A stretch of 64,000 bases of DNA from Terriglobia bacterium (GCA_020073445.1 JAIQFE010000015.1:1-64000), one strand, 5' to 3'. Shown: positions 43,406 through 52,865, counted from the stretch's first letter. Notes: generated from the sequence alone by a model not told the origin. Made by a program: numbers and translations.

Positions 43406-45637
43406 ATGCCAACAGAACCGCGCTCATCGGAAGCGGTCTCCCCAACTGCCGGGCAGGACGGGCACGAGATCCAAGCTCTTGAGTCAAGTGCTGCTGCGCG
43501 GACTGAGCGACTCGACGAGTTGGAACGATTGCTGAACCTCTGCGAGGTCCAAGCGATCCGTTCTGGTATGCCCTTTCCTCTTGGGGCGCGTGCGAGGGGC
43601 AATGGCGTGAACTTCGCGATTTTCAGCCGGCACGCTACCGGCGTTCGCCTCGACTTCTTCGATCATTCCGAGGATTCCGTTCCGGCCCGGAGCATCCTGC
43701 TCGACTCCGCCCGGAACAAGACGGGCGACATCTGGCACGTTTGGTTGGAGGGGATTAGGCCGGGACAACTCTACGGATTCCGTTTTGCCGGACCCTACGC
43801 TCCTCATAGAGGGCACCGCTTCAATCCGGACAAGCTCGTGGTAGATCCTTATGCGACCGCGATCGCGTTAGTTCCAGGATGCGATTTTCTCCCGGCTCTT
43901 GGCTATGATCCTTCGTCTCCTCAGAAGGACCTGTCTTCCTCCGAAGCCGATGATGCGGCGACCGCGCCGAAGTGCGTCGTCACCCACGGGGATTTTGATT
44001 GGCAAGGCGATCAGCCGCTCCGCCATTCCTGGGGATCTACTGTTATCTATGAACTCCATGTACGGGGTTACACCGCTCACCCGAACGCCAGAGTTGCATT
44101 CCCGGGGACGTATCGGGGCTTGGTCGAGAAGATACCGTATCTGAAGGACCTCGGGGCGACAGCCGTAGAACTGATGCCAGTTCAGGAATTCAACGAGAAC
44201 CACCTCTCGAGGATGAATCCCCGGACAGGTGAGCAGCTCAAGAACTATTGGGGGTACGATCCACTTTGTTTTTTTGCTCCCAAAGCATCCTATGCCAGCG
44301 TGCAGGATGCGGGCGCGCAAGTGCTCGAATTCAAGGAGATGATCCGGACCTTTCATCAGGCCGGGATCGAGGTAATCCTTGACGTAGTCTTTAACCACAC
44401 GGTCGAAGGCAACGAACTCGGGCCTACAGTCTGTCTTCGGGGAATCGATAATGCCATTTACTACTGGCTCGATGGCGACAAGCGCTTTTATCGTGACTTC
44501 ACCGGCACTGGACAAACAATCAACGCGGCGCATCCGGTGGTGCGTGATCTCATCCTGGACGCACTGCGTTACTGGGTGATGGAAATGCACGTTGACGGCT
44601 TCCGTTTCGACCTCGCCTCCGTGCTCGGCCGCGACCGTAGCGGCCACGTTCTAGCGGATGCGCCTTTGCTGGAGCGTATCGCTGAGGACCCGATCCTGCG
44701 CGACGCGAAACTGATCGCCGAGGCTTGGGATGCCGCCGGCGCGTATCAGGTCGGAAGTTTCTCCGACTGCCGCTGGGCGGAATGGAATGGCCGATTTCGC
44801 GACGATGTGCGTCGCTTCTGGCGAGGAGATGAAGGCATGATGGGTGCCTTCGCCAGCCGGATGTGCGGAAGCTCAGATTTGTACTCTGGATCGGGTAAGG
44901 GACCGGAGTCCAGCATCAACTTCGTCACTTGTCACGATGGGTTCACGCTAAATGACCTGGTAAGCTATTCGCATAAACACAACGCTGGCAATGGAGAGCA
45001 TGATAGAGACGGACCATCTGAGAACTACAGTGCGAGCTGTGGCGTCGAGGGAGCTTCCAGCGATCCAAAAGTCGAAATGGCGCGCGTTCGCCAGATCAAG
45101 AACTTCCTTCTGACAATCGCGATCTCCCGAGGCGTGCCAATGCTGCTCGGAGGAGACGAGTTCCGGCGCAGCCAGGGAGGAAACAATAATGCCTACTGCC
45201 AGGACAACGATATCAGTTGGGTCGACTGGTCGTCGCTGCAACGGAACAGCGACGTTTTCCGGTTTGCTCGCGGCGTTTTCGCGCTCCGCCGGGCGCACCC
45301 GGTGCTGCGGCGGGAAGCTTTCTACACCGACCAGGAGATCCGTTGGTTCAATCCTTCCGGGAAGAGCCCAGATTGGTTCGATCCCCGCCAAAAAAGCTTG
45401 GCGTGCTTGATTCGTAGCCAGGACGTGGCCGACCTGTTCTTGATGTTCAACGCCGCACGCGAGACCGTCACTTTCACCCTGCCGTCGCCCTGTTGTCCGA
45501 ATTCTTGGCGCCTGGCCGCCGACACAGCGGAATCGTCACCACTCGGATTCTACAGCCCGGGAGAAGAAGCCGTGCTCGCGAATCCCGCGAGCTACCTTGT
45601 CCGATCTCGTTCCAGTGTGATTCTGGTCGCACGCTAA
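43406..45637 (+). CDS. glgX: glycogen debranching enzyme GlgX (GH13)
   Basis: 743 residues: an N-terminal CBM48-type domain (MPFPLGARARGNGVNFAIFS, GHRFNPDKLVVDPYA), then the GH13 barrel with YELHVRGYT, DVVFNHTVEGNELGP, the nucleophile Asp in DGFRFDLASV, the acid/base Glu in LIAEAWDAAGAYQVG, and the transition-state Asp in FVTCHDGFTLNDLV. GNNNAYCQDNDISWVDW is typical of the GlgX/TreX subfamily. It removes alpha-1,6 branches from glycogen in the cytoplasm. The first 55 residues form a non-conserved extension, so a later start is possible. It appears intact, a single complete gene in an otherwise scarred region. Confidence 0.93.
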   Translation: MPTEPRSSEAVSPTAGQDGHEIQALESSAAARTERLDELERLLNLCEVQAIRSGMPFPLGARARGNGVNFAIFSRHATGVRLDFFDHSEDSVPARSILLDSARNKTGDIWHVWLEGIRPGQLYGFRFAGPYAPHRGHRFNPDKLVVDPYATAIALVPGCDFLPALGYDPSSPQKDLSSSEADDAATAPKCVVTHGDFDWQGDQPLRHSWGSTVIYELHVRGYTAHPNARVAFPGTYRGLVEKIPYLKDLGATAVELMPVQEFNENHLSRMNPRTGEQLKNYWGYDPLCFFAPKASYASVQDAGAQVLEFKEMIRTFHQAGIEVILDVVFNHTVEGNELGPTVCLRGIDNAIYYWLDGDKRFYRDFTGTGQTINAAHPVVRDLILDALRYWVMEMHVDGFRFDLASVLGRDRSGHVLADAPLLERIAEDPILRDAKLIAEAWDAAGAYQVGSFSDCRWAEWNGRFRDDVRRFWRGDEGMMGAFASRMCGSSDLYSGSGKGPESSINFVTCHDGFTLNDLVSYSHKHNAGNGEHDRDGPSENYSASCGVEGASSDPKVEMARVRQIKNFLLTIAISRGVPMLLGGDEFRRSQGGNNNAYCQDNDISWVDWSSLQRNSDVFRFARGVFALRRAHPVLRREAFYTDQEIRWFNPSGKSPDWFDPRQKSLACLIRSQDVADLFLMFNAARETVTFTLPSPCCPNSWRLAADTAESSPLGFYSPGEEAVLANPASYLVRSRSSVILVAR

Positions 45638-45656
45638 TCGAGCAGCGTTGATCTCC

Positions 45657-45905
45657 CTACGCCGGCTTGGAAGGCCACTTCCAGTCGCGGATTTCCAGCT
45701 TGTCGATTCCATGTTCGAAGGCATAGTCGATGTGCTCGCAGATCCCGACATCCTCCCTCAAATGGGGGAAGGTCGGCTGGCGGCCATCAAGCGTACTCAT
45801 GATATTCGAGTCGTCCAAGCCACGAAGACGCGCAGCGGATAGCACGTCAAATGCACGCGGCAGCCATTTGAACGGTCGAGCGAAAACGATATCCGAAACC
45901 AACAT
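45657..45905 (-). CDS. short hypothetical protein, possible C-terminal relic of phosphoketolase
   Basis: This 82-residue frame ends HIDYAFEHGIDKLEIRDWKWP, which resembles the last residues of phosphoketolases. The first part (DIVFARPFKWLPRAFDVLSA) does not match that family obviously. No strong ribosome site is seen. It lies tail to tail with glgX, 19 bases apart. It could be a decayed fragment or a small unrelated gene. Confidence 0.35.
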   Translation of the reverse strand: MLVSDIVFARPFKWLPRAFDVLSAARLRGLDDSNIMSTLDGRQPTFPHLREDVGICEHIDYAFEHGIDKLEIRDWKWPSKPA

Positions 45906-45917
45906 CTTCTTTCTTGG

Positions 45918-46631
45918 TTAGGATTGCTCGAGTGGAATCGTGAATGTAAAGCGGCTTCCGATGCCTAGTTCGCTTTTAAGCCAGATCCTTCCGCCGTGCT
46001 GCTCCACAAGTCCTTTCGTGATGGCAAGACCTAGTCCGGTGCCTTCGGATCCGCCATTGGTAGCGAAGCGCACTTGATAGAACTTGTCAAACACCGCTTG
46101 GTGCTGCTCTTCGGGGATGCCAATTCCTGTGTCCGATACCGATATCTCGGCGAAGCTGTCGCGAGGCGCCGCTTCGACCCAGATCTTACCGCCGTCTGGG
46201 GTGAACTTGATCGCGTTAGTCAGCAGGTTGTGCAGAACTTGTATGAAGCGGATCCGATCCGCGAAAACTGGCGTGGGGACCGCGACGTCGGTTCGAATGT
46301 CCACCGACTTCGCCGTTGCGCGCGACCGAACAGAAGAGAGCGCCTCCTCTATAACTGCATCTATATTGAACGCCTCATGCCGCAACTCAAGGCGGCCGGC
46401 TTCGATTCTGGTCAAGTCAAGGAGGTCGTTGATGAGGTCGAGGAGATGCAGCGAATCATTGTGAATATGGCTGATGAAGCGCTTTTGCTTCTCGTTCAGT
46501 GCCCCCTCGATCTCCTCAGCCAACAACTCAGCAAACCCGATGACGGTGTGGAGCGGTGAGCGCAACTCATGGCTCATGTTCGCTAGAAACTCGGTCTTGA
46601 GTTGATTGGCTTGCTCGGCTTCCCGTTCGCG
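45918..46631 (-). pseudogene. histidine kinase core lacking its sensor part
   Basis: A complete kinase core is readable: QANQLKTEFLANMSHELRSP with the H-box, then LHNLLTNAIKFTPDGGKIWV, VSDTGIGIPEEQHQAVFDKF and GGSEGTGLGLAITKGLVEQH. The homology clearly begins before the first ATG (46577), at REREAEQANQ, but a stop codon at 46632-46634 ends the frame there, and no sensor or PAS domain follows upstream. The gene is truncated at its 5' end, apparently where the uspA promoter region begins. Confidence 0.75.
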
Positions 46632-46688
46632 CTACGCGAAAACACGCGCGGTTGCATGTAACCTATAGCTTTGCAAGGAGCAATCAAA

Positions 46689-47554
46689 ATGCCGGCTTTC
46701 CGCCACATCCTTTTCCCCGTAGAGTTTTCCGAGCGCTCGAAGGCTGTCTGCCCGTACGTGAGATCCTTCGCCGGGCACTTCCACGCCAAGGTCACCTTAC
46801 TCAATGTGGTGCAGCTCCCGCCTGCCATTCCAAGCAGCGGCGATTTTTCGTACCCGGTGATGATCGATTTCCCAGCGTTGGAGCAGATCCGCGACGCGTT
46901 CAAGGGGCGGCTCAAGGACTACTTCGATGCGCCGGAGGTGGAGCGTGTGGTGGAACTGGGCGATCCGGCGATCGATATCTCGGACTATGCGCGCCAACAT
47001 GGGGTGGACCTGATCATGTTACCCACGCACGGCTATGGGAGATTTCGCAGCTTGTTGCTGGGCTCGGTAGTCTCTAAGGTGTTGCACGATTCCGACTGCG
47101 CAGTCTGGACCGCGCCGCATGCCGAGGACCCAGTGATGCAGCAGCACTGGCCTTGCCGCAGACTGGTGGTGGCCGTGGATCGCGGCTCAGAGCAAGCATG
47201 GGTACTGCGCCGCGCTGTCGAATTGGCGCGCGAGTTGGGAACCAGCGTGCGCCTGGTCCACGCCGTTCCCGGCGCCCAGCACCAGTCCTGGGAAACCGGC
47301 GGTGAAGAGTTTGCGCAGTTCTTGTTGCAGATGGCCGAACAGGACATGGCCAAGCTCCAGGCGGCGGCCGGAACGAAGTTCGAGGTTTCTGTAGTCGCGG
47401 GCGGCATCGGTCCGGGGTGCGGCAAGTAGCTGAAGCGCAGCATGCGGATCTGGTGGTCATCAGCCGCGGGGTGATGCACGAGGATTTGGGCCGCCTGCGA
47501 TCTAAGTCTTACGAGATCATTCGCCAGTCGCCCTGCCCCGTCCTGAGCTTGTAG
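46689..47554 (+). pseudogene. tandem-domain universal stress protein, one-base frameshift
   Basis: ATG 46689 follows GCAAGGAG. The first UspA domain (RHILFPVEFSERSKAVCPYV, DLIMLPTHGYGRFRSLLLGS) is intact. The second domain (RRLVVAVDRGSEQAWVLRRA) runs to VVAGGIG, where the frame goes to a stop at 47429. Adding one G to the GGGG run at 47414-47417 restores VRQVAEAQHADLVVISRGVM and the normal end SYEIIRQSPCPVLSL at TAG 47552. The last 40 residues are therefore lost or the base is a sequencing error. The first domain could still be made. Confidence 0.75.
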
Positions 47555-47732
47555 GGTCCTCGGAAACTCGTGACCAGATGTGCGAAAGCACTGGGGGGTA
47601 AGGAGGCTGCGATTCTAACTGTGTGTCCGGCGGAAACGAACCACTAAGGCTCCGGCCATCAATGAGTTCGAGATCGGATGGAGTTTTTGCGACCACAGGT
47701 CAGGCCATTAGTAGGCCGAGTAGGGCAAAACG

Positions 47733-48114
47733 CTACTTGCCCATTGATACTTCAGCCACAAGTGTAGTTGCCGTCTGAACGGGAGCCGGGACTGTCTTCT
47801 TAGCTGCCGCCTTCTTCGCAGCTGTCTTGATCGGCGTAAGTTTCTTTCCCGTCTTTACTGTTGGGGTTTTGACTGCCGCCTTTTTACCGGCGGCCTTCTT
47901 CCGCTTCACTGGAGCACGCTTCGCCCTCTCGGAGGGCACTTGCGAATTTATAGCCTGCTTCACCCGAGCGATAGCAGCCCTCGCATCTCGAAGCGCTTCT
48001 CGGAAGCGCTTCTCGTATGTGGGACGCTCTTGATGAATATCGCTCCATTACATCCGAGATCCGCGCCTCAATCTTGGCCAGTCGCTTGAGAGCCTTGTTC
48101 GCCTTCATAACCAC
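47733..48114 (-). pseudogene. Lys/Ala-rich histone H1-like protein, broken by a 13-base tandem duplication
   Basis: The 5' frame begins MKANKALKRLAKIEARISDV and SRASHIREAL. The 3' frame is highly basic (RKKAAGKKAAVKTPTVKTGK, TAAKKAAAKK), like histone H1/AlgP-type DNA-binding tails. The two join if one of two adjacent 13-base copies (GAAGCGCTTCTCG at 47990-48002 and 48003-48015, plus strand) is removed, giving IREALRDARAAIARVKQAIN. The duplication shifts the frame. The 3' part could still start at GTG 47963. Confidence 0.7.
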
Positions 48115-48314
48115 TCCTCTCAGTCACGCTTGGCAAAGGCCCGAAAGCAATCGCCAGAACGATGGCCTCGCCTTTCATAATTCTCGGACGACCGGATTGT
48201 AACACGGCGGGCTCATCCAGAACGTTGAGTTTGCGGAGCCGCCTCCCTGAGGTCAAACCACAACAGGGTTCAATCTAGGGATTCAGGTACGTGTAAAGGT
48301 GGGACACTGAAGTT

Positions 48315-48473
48315 ATGACTCCAATCGACAAGAAACTCGAGAAGGAAGTAAAGGAGGGAGAGATCCCCAAGCCGATCGAAGACCTTCCCTCCGAATGGGC
48401 GAAAGAGGATCGCGAGATCGAAGGCGGCAAGCCGGACCTGGCGGAAGTGGAAGAAGATCCGTCGGGGCTCTGA
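48315..48473 (+). CDS. 52-residue acidic hypothetical protein
   Basis: ATG 48315 to TGA 48473 encodes a highly charged peptide: MTPIDKKLEKEVKEGEIPKP then SEWAKEDREIEGGKP and AEVEEDPSGL. It has no hydrophobic segment. A weak GGTGGG lies upstream. The charge pattern and lack of stop-prone sequence make it plausible as a real small gene. The family is unknown. Confidence 0.5.
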   Translation: MTPIDKKLEKEVKEGEIPKPIEDLPSEWAKEDREIEGGKPDLAEVEEDPSGL

Positions 48474-49386
48474 TAAATGCCGGTACTGGCCGCACGGATT
48501 TTTTACGCCACCACAGAGCCTTTATCGCTGGCAGGTCGATCGTCCATCTTGGGCTGGATCGCGAGACCTGTCAGGGTCGCAGTGGCCGTACGGTTGCTTG
48601 TCCCTGGTTAGCGCGTTGAGGGTTACGTGATTCGTCATCCTACGGGTCCGCAGGAATTTCGTCCGGTGCGTCAGAAATCTATAGAAACTCCGGGGATCTG
48701 ATGGAGATTTACTTGCGATGTCCCACCTTGCTACTCGGACCCGTCAGCGCACTGTTGAAAGATCTCACGGATCGTGTCGATTTCAGCCGGCCGATTGCGC
48801 GATCTTGTGAAATTTAATGCGGCTTTCTTCTTCGGGTTCAAGGTTAGCCTTGCTTCCGTCTGAACTAAAGGTCCGCTGTTGTTCGCCCCACTGGGCTGTG
48901 TCAGAACTGTGCCAAAACCGTCCCTTCCATGGGGCCAACTAAATGCGTCTGCGAGCGAAGCAGATTCCCCAAGTGAATGAAAACACGAATGGAGGGATAG
49001 AACTGATATAGTTTTTGGAGGAGGTGTCGCTCCTTCACACGCAGGAGGTCGCAGGTTCGAGTCCTGCCGCGCCCACCATTTTCAATAGCTTACAACCGGG
49101 TATTTCTTGAACTGTGCCGGAACCGTATCAAAACCGTATCAAAACCCTTCATTCTCGGGGGGCAATACCTGTATCGACGAGCGAAGCAGATTCTCCAAGT
49201 GAATGAAAAGAGGTGGAGGGATAGAACGCTCGTAGGCCTTTGGAGCAGGAGCTGATTTCTGATAGGCAGGAGGTCGGCGTTCGAGTCCGGACGTGGCCAC
49301 AAACCTTGAGAAAATTGCACTGAGTATCCCTTGAACCGAGCGCCGCTACCCGCGGATTCCGGTGAGGTTTCGCTTTTCCCCTTTGA
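48474..49386 (+). repeat. non-coding stretch holding two imperfect tandem copies that end in tRNA 3'-end fragments
   Basis: Copy 1 (about 48905-49078) and copy 2 (about 49110-49302) share AACTGTGCC, CGAGCGAAGCAGATTC, CCAAGTGAATGAAAA, GGAGGGATAGAAC and GGCAGGAGGTCG/GCAGGAGGTCG in the same order. Each ends in a tRNA-like 3' end. The first is a clear Val(CAC) fragment (TTCACAC loop, GCAGG-TTCGAGT-CCTGC T-arm, ending GCCCACCA at 49078). The second is degraded. Copy 2 also has a direct repeat CCGTATCAAAA. No protein gene is credible here. Confidence 0.6.
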
Positions 49387-49617
49387 ATGGAGAGGATACT
49401 GGAATTAGCGCGGCTGCTGGTGGTCCCGGGTGCGATCCCGGAGAAGGCAGGCCCAGATCCAGTGCATATCGCCGCAGCGGCGGAAGAGTGTGAATTTCTA
49501 CTTACCTGGAACTTCCGGCATATCGCGAATGTTCGTATTCGCCGGGAAGTGGAGAGGATTCTTTCGAACCATGGCTACACCAAAACGACCATCTGTACGC
49601 CGGAAGAGCTTATCTGA
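49387..49617 (+). pseudogene. C-terminal relic of a PIN-domain (VapC-like) protein
   Basis: Seventy-six residues: [20 protein letters not shown], then [20 protein letters not shown] and ICTPEELI, typical of the C-terminal half of PIN-domain proteins. The conserved Asp after PEKAGPD and the LLTWN strand are present. The N-terminal half with the first metal-binding Asp is missing, so it cannot be an active nuclease. It overlaps the next small frame. Confidence 0.6.
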
Positions 49618-49783
49618 GCGGAAACCGGGGGACGATGAAGTGCTCCAAGAGGTTTACGCGGCCCGGGACTCGTACGCGGCAGAGCACTGCTATGACCTGG
49701 ATCAAATCTATGCAGACCTAAAACGCCGGGAGGCGAGCAGCGACCTCCGTTGGTCACACTCGGGGCGAAGCCGTAACGACTGA
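49571..49783 (+). CDS. small protein often found after PIN genes (possible partner), perhaps decayed
   Basis: From ATG 49571, overlapping the PIN relic, the frame encodes 70 residues with [20 protein letters not shown] and [19 protein letters not shown], a helical motif common in small proteins encoded downstream of PIN genes. The end ([14 protein letters not shown]) does not look conserved. It may be an antitoxin-like partner that lost its tail. Confidence 0.45.
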   Translation: MATPKRPSVRRKSLSERKPGDDEVLQEVYAARDSYAAEHCYDLDQIYADLKRREASSDLRWSHSGRSRND

Positions 49784-50350
49784 CGCGGCCACCAATACAT
49801 CTTCCCAAGCATTACGTTCACTAGCGCACGGATTCACCCCGTGCCGGGCGATGGAAACGGAATGACGTTAGCCTTCAGATGCACGCAAATCCCAGTCGAT
49901 CTCGCTTACAGGCGCAAGAATAGGCGGGGCCGCCGCGCGCCATCACTGATCGAGCGAATCAGCAGCCAATCACGTTGGTTTGTCGGGGCGGGGCATTCGA
50001 ACGCGAGGGCCACTTCTAAGCGGCATCGGAAACGCTTGAATGTAAGTTCCTCACGGTAGCGAACTACGCGGAGTTGGCGCATGACGTTTCAGCTACGCGC
50101 GCCCGAATCAGCCAGAGGTGAATCTCCTCAATAATCTTGCGTCCGCTATTCAGGAGAAGCTCTTGTTCCTCCCGTCCACAGATGCCGTCCTTATCACCGA
50201 ACGATCACTGCAGGGGTTAGCTCGGTGGAATGAACCCTGAGTCCTCTTGCGGCCGAATCCCGAGTAGGGATAGATAGTGAGACGCACGGACTAAGGCCGC
50301 GGGCGGAATCCTGGACAGGGTCCTTGAGAAAACTTCCTCAGAGCCAGCGA
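49784..50350. repeat. non-coding stretch with copy B of the 86-base repeat (49878-49962)
   Basis: GATGCACGCAAATCCC at 49878 to GCGAATCAG at 49962 matches copy A at 43230. The frame crossing it (49841-50059) has no family features and is rejected as a gene. The rest of the stretch shows nothing I can support. Confidence 0.5.
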
Positions 50351-50857
50351 TCAGGCCGCCGCTTTGGTGATTTCCAACGGCTTGGCCGGTTCAGCACTTG
50401 GAATGAACACGGTCAGAACACCCTTGCCTAGTTTCGTTGAGACTCTTGCGGTGTCGATCGGGCCGGGCAATTCGAAGCGGCGGCACAACGACGGGTCCTC
50501 GAATTCGGACCACAAGACGGTGGCGCTGCGAACCGGCTTTTCCCGTTCGGGCGCGCTGTGAACAATAATCTCTTGCGGCGCAACCGTCACGTGGATGTGC
50601 TTGGCATCGAGGCCAGGAAGCCTCACTTGCAACTGGTAGCCGTCTGCGTGCTCGGACATTTCGGCGACCGGCCAGCCAACTAGTTCGTGTTCCGCCTTCA
50701 GCCAGTCGTCGAGGGCGTGGCCAGCCTCGCAACGGCGCTTCTCGAACAACTCAAAGGCCCGCCGCTCGACATCTTTGAAGCGTTTAGCGATTTCGCCCAA
50801 GATAGGCAAAGACCTGTGACCTTGTTCGTCCACTCTGTGAATCGTAACTTGAGACAT
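50351..50857 (-). CDS. Hsp20/alpha-crystallin family small heat-shock protein
   Basis: 168 residues. The N-terminal arm is helical (IAKRFKDVERRAFELFEKRR). The alpha-crystallin domain starts at PVAEMSEHADGYQLQVRLPG and has EIIVHSAPEREK, LCRRFELPGPIDTARVSTKL and GKGVLTVFIPSAEPA, including the conserved GVLTV-type motif. It acts as an ATP-independent holdase in the cytoplasm. It is transcribed away from the region of mobile scars, with an AGGAGAACC sequence before the start. Confidence 0.9.
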   Translation of the reverse strand: MSQVTIHRVDEQGHRSLPILGEIAKRFKDVERRAFELFEKRRCEAGHALDDWLKAEHELVGWPVAEMSEHADGYQLQVRLPGLDAKHIHVTVAPQEIIVHSAPEREKPVRSATVLWSEFEDPSLCRRFELPGPIDTARVSTKLGKGVLTVFIPSAEPAKPLEITKAAA

Positions 50858-51063
50858 CTTGGTTCTCCTATTTCATCAAACGGTGACTCAATAGGATGCA
50901 AATGACACTCCGTTGCCCGATGGGGTATCGGGACTGGTAAGTGATTGAGCAGATTGAGAGAGAACTTTTATGCACATTGTCTTCCGCACTGCGGTGCGCG
51001 GTAGGCCCGGAGAATTGCGCGAAAGGACCCACCCTGCCGGGCGGGCGTCGAGAACGGCTGTCC

Positions 51064-51741
51064 CTAAGGTTTCCGACCAACCACCAGCCACCACAAGTCA
51101 TCCCCAGGCCGATCAATGAAATGATCGTCTTGGCGGACGATCTCGAATCCGCTCCGCCGAAGCTGGCCTGCGACTGCCGTCAAAGGCACCTCATGAGCGT
51201 GATCCGTGTCAGGCGCGCGCGGACCCCGATCAACAACCACTAGGCGACCGCCCGGCCGAAGCGACTGAGATACATGGTTGAGTATCCGTTCCGGATTGCT
51301 GAACTCATGGTAGGTGTTGCAGATCAGCACGGCGTCCACTGAGTTCGTTGGCAAGCCCGGGTCGTCTACTTCTCCGACCATGACGTGAACGTTGTGCTCA
51401 CCTCTCAGCAGCGCCCTGGTCCATAGGAAGAAGAGCGACAACTTACGAAGATCCACCGCAAGAACCTGCCCTCGTTTGCCGACTGCTGGGGACAGCTTGA
51501 GCGCGAAGTAACCGGCTCCCGAGCCAAGGTCGACTACCGTGTTTCCTTCCCGCAAATCCAGCGCCCGCAGAACGTCTACCGGCCGCTGCCACTGGTCGCG
51601 CTCAGCCTCAATGACGTCGAGCTGTCGAAGCGTATTCGTGAAAGAGTAGAGGGTGTTCAAGCCCAGCAGGATCAGAACAGCACAGATCAGAAACAGCGCA
51701 ATTCTAAGAGTTGGCCTGCGATTAGATTTTTCGTTCGACAC
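51064..51741 (-). CDS. membrane-anchored class I SAM-dependent methyltransferase
   Basis: 225 residues with an N-terminal transmembrane anchor (IALFLICAVLILLGLNTLYS). The methyltransferase core has motif I VVDLGSGAGYFALKLSPAVG, motif II around DLRKLSLFFL, and VDAVLICNTYHEFSNPERIL with SLRPGGRLVVVDRGP. The substrate is unknown. The gene starts 5 bases after the stop of the downstream KdpD-like gene and probably belongs to that transcript. Confidence 0.85.
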   Translation of the reverse strand: MSNEKSNRRPTLRIALFLICAVLILLGLNTLYSFTNTLRQLDVIEAERDQWQRPVDVLRALDLREGNTVVDLGSGAGYFALKLSPAVGKRGQVLAVDLRKLSLFFLWTRALLRGEHNVHVMVGEVDDPGLPTNSVDAVLICNTYHEFSNPERILNHVSQSLRPGGRLVVVDRGPRAPDTDHAHEVPLTAVAGQLRRSGFEIVRQDDHFIDRPGDDLWWLVVGRKP

Positions 51742-51746
51742 GGCTA

Positions 51747-52862
51747 CTACTTCCCCGCTGGCTCTCTATCGGAGACGATGACGATAAGCATGTCCTTGGC
51801 GATACCAAGCACTCTCTGCACGGAGTCGCGGGACAATGCCGGCGACCATGCCTTTCGGCGGGGTCGCGTCAGAAAGATCTGCGTGACCTGATTGCGACGC
51901 CCAAAATCGACCAGAGTAGAAGCAACATCTTCCCCCTCCAGAATTCGGGTCTCTATGTGCAAGTTGCGCGCGAAGTTCAGATGGCGTTCTATGGCTTCAC
52001 GATCGGGCGCCGGTAAGCCACTTAGATCACCTGTGGCCTGGACCGCCACGGCGAAACATTCCGCACCCAGGAAGTCGCTCACACGTTTTGCACGCCGGAT
52101 GACCATCGCTGTTTTGGGATCGGCCGTGACCAACACAAGAATCTTGTGGTGTTTCCGCAGGCCGGCGGTTGCCCCATCCGCAGCCTGGAAGCGCGCCTGT
52201 TCGCTCCCCATGCGTTGCTCGACTTCATGCGCGGCCTGCCGAAGAGCAAGTTCCCGCAGCGCTACCAAAGTCTGTTCGCGAAAGAAGTTCTGCAGGGCGA
52301 TCTCTGCCTTTTGGCGCTCGTATACCACGCCCCGTTGTAACCGATTGAGGAGCGCGCGAGGGGTGAGGTCTACCATCACCACGTCATTCGCCTGCTGTAC
52401 TACCCAATCCGGGATTGTTTCGCGAACCCGAATTCCGCTGATCTGCCAAATGTGATCGTTCAGACTCTCCAGATGCTGGATGTTCATCGTGGTGAGAACA
52501 TCGATCCCAGCGGCTAACAATACTTCCACGTCTTCCCATCGCTTGCTGCGCTCCGAGCCGGGAACATTCGTGTGCGGGAACTCATCCACAACACACACTC
52601 TGGGATGCCTTGCCAGGATGGCTTCTGTATTCATTTCCTCAAAGAGTGAGTCGCGATATTGCACCGTTTTTCTGGGAACGATCTCCAATCCTTCGGTTTT
52701 CGCAATTGTCTCTTTGCGCCCATGCGGCTCGAAATAGCCGACTACGATGTCTACTCCGGAAGCTTTCAGATCCTGAGCTTCTTCCAGCATCTTGTAAGTC
52801 TTACCGACGCCTGCGGCATAGCCCATGAAGATCTTGAGTTTCCCGCGGTGCAGTTCCGTCAT
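51747..52862 (-). CDS. KdpD N-terminal sensor plus universal-stress domain, without a kinase domain
   Basis: 371 residues: the KdpD N-domain with Walker A GYAAGVGKTYKMLEEA, Walker B-like RVCVVDEFPHTNVPGSERSK and RWEDVEVLLAAGIDVLTTMN, QHLESLNDHIWQISGI, followed by a USP-like domain (KILVLVTADPKTAMVIRRAK) ending SRDSVQRVLGIAKDMLIVIV. There are no transmembrane helices and no histidine-kinase core, so it is a free-standing version of the cytoplasmic sensor half of KdpD. It lies 3 bases after the second, related gene. It may modulate another kinase or the transporter. Confidence 0.88.
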   Translation of the reverse strand: MTELHRGKLKIFMGYAAGVGKTYKMLEEAQDLKASGVDIVVGYFEPHGRKETIAKTEGLEIVPRKTVQYRDSLFEEMNTEAILARHPRVCVVDEFPHTNVPGSERSKRWEDVEVLLAAGIDVLTTMNIQHLESLNDHIWQISGIRVRETIPDWVVQQANDVVMVDLTPRALLNRLQRGVVYERQKAEIALQNFFREQTLVALRELALRQAAHEVEQRMGSEQARFQAADGATAGLRKHHKILVLVTADPKTAMVIRRAKRVSDFLGAECFAVAVQATGDLSGLPAPDREAIERHLNFARNLHIETRILEGEDVASTLVDFGRRNQVTQIFLTRPRRKAWSPALSRDSVQRVLGIAKDMLIVIVSDREPAGK

Positions 52863-52865
52863 GTT

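Noticed and set aside
49034-49078. Complete tRNA-Val gene
   Set aside because: The 5' acceptor and D-arm are missing; only the 3' part is present.
49841-50059. 72-residue plus-strand frame
   Set aside because: It crosses the 86-base repeat and has no conserved motif.
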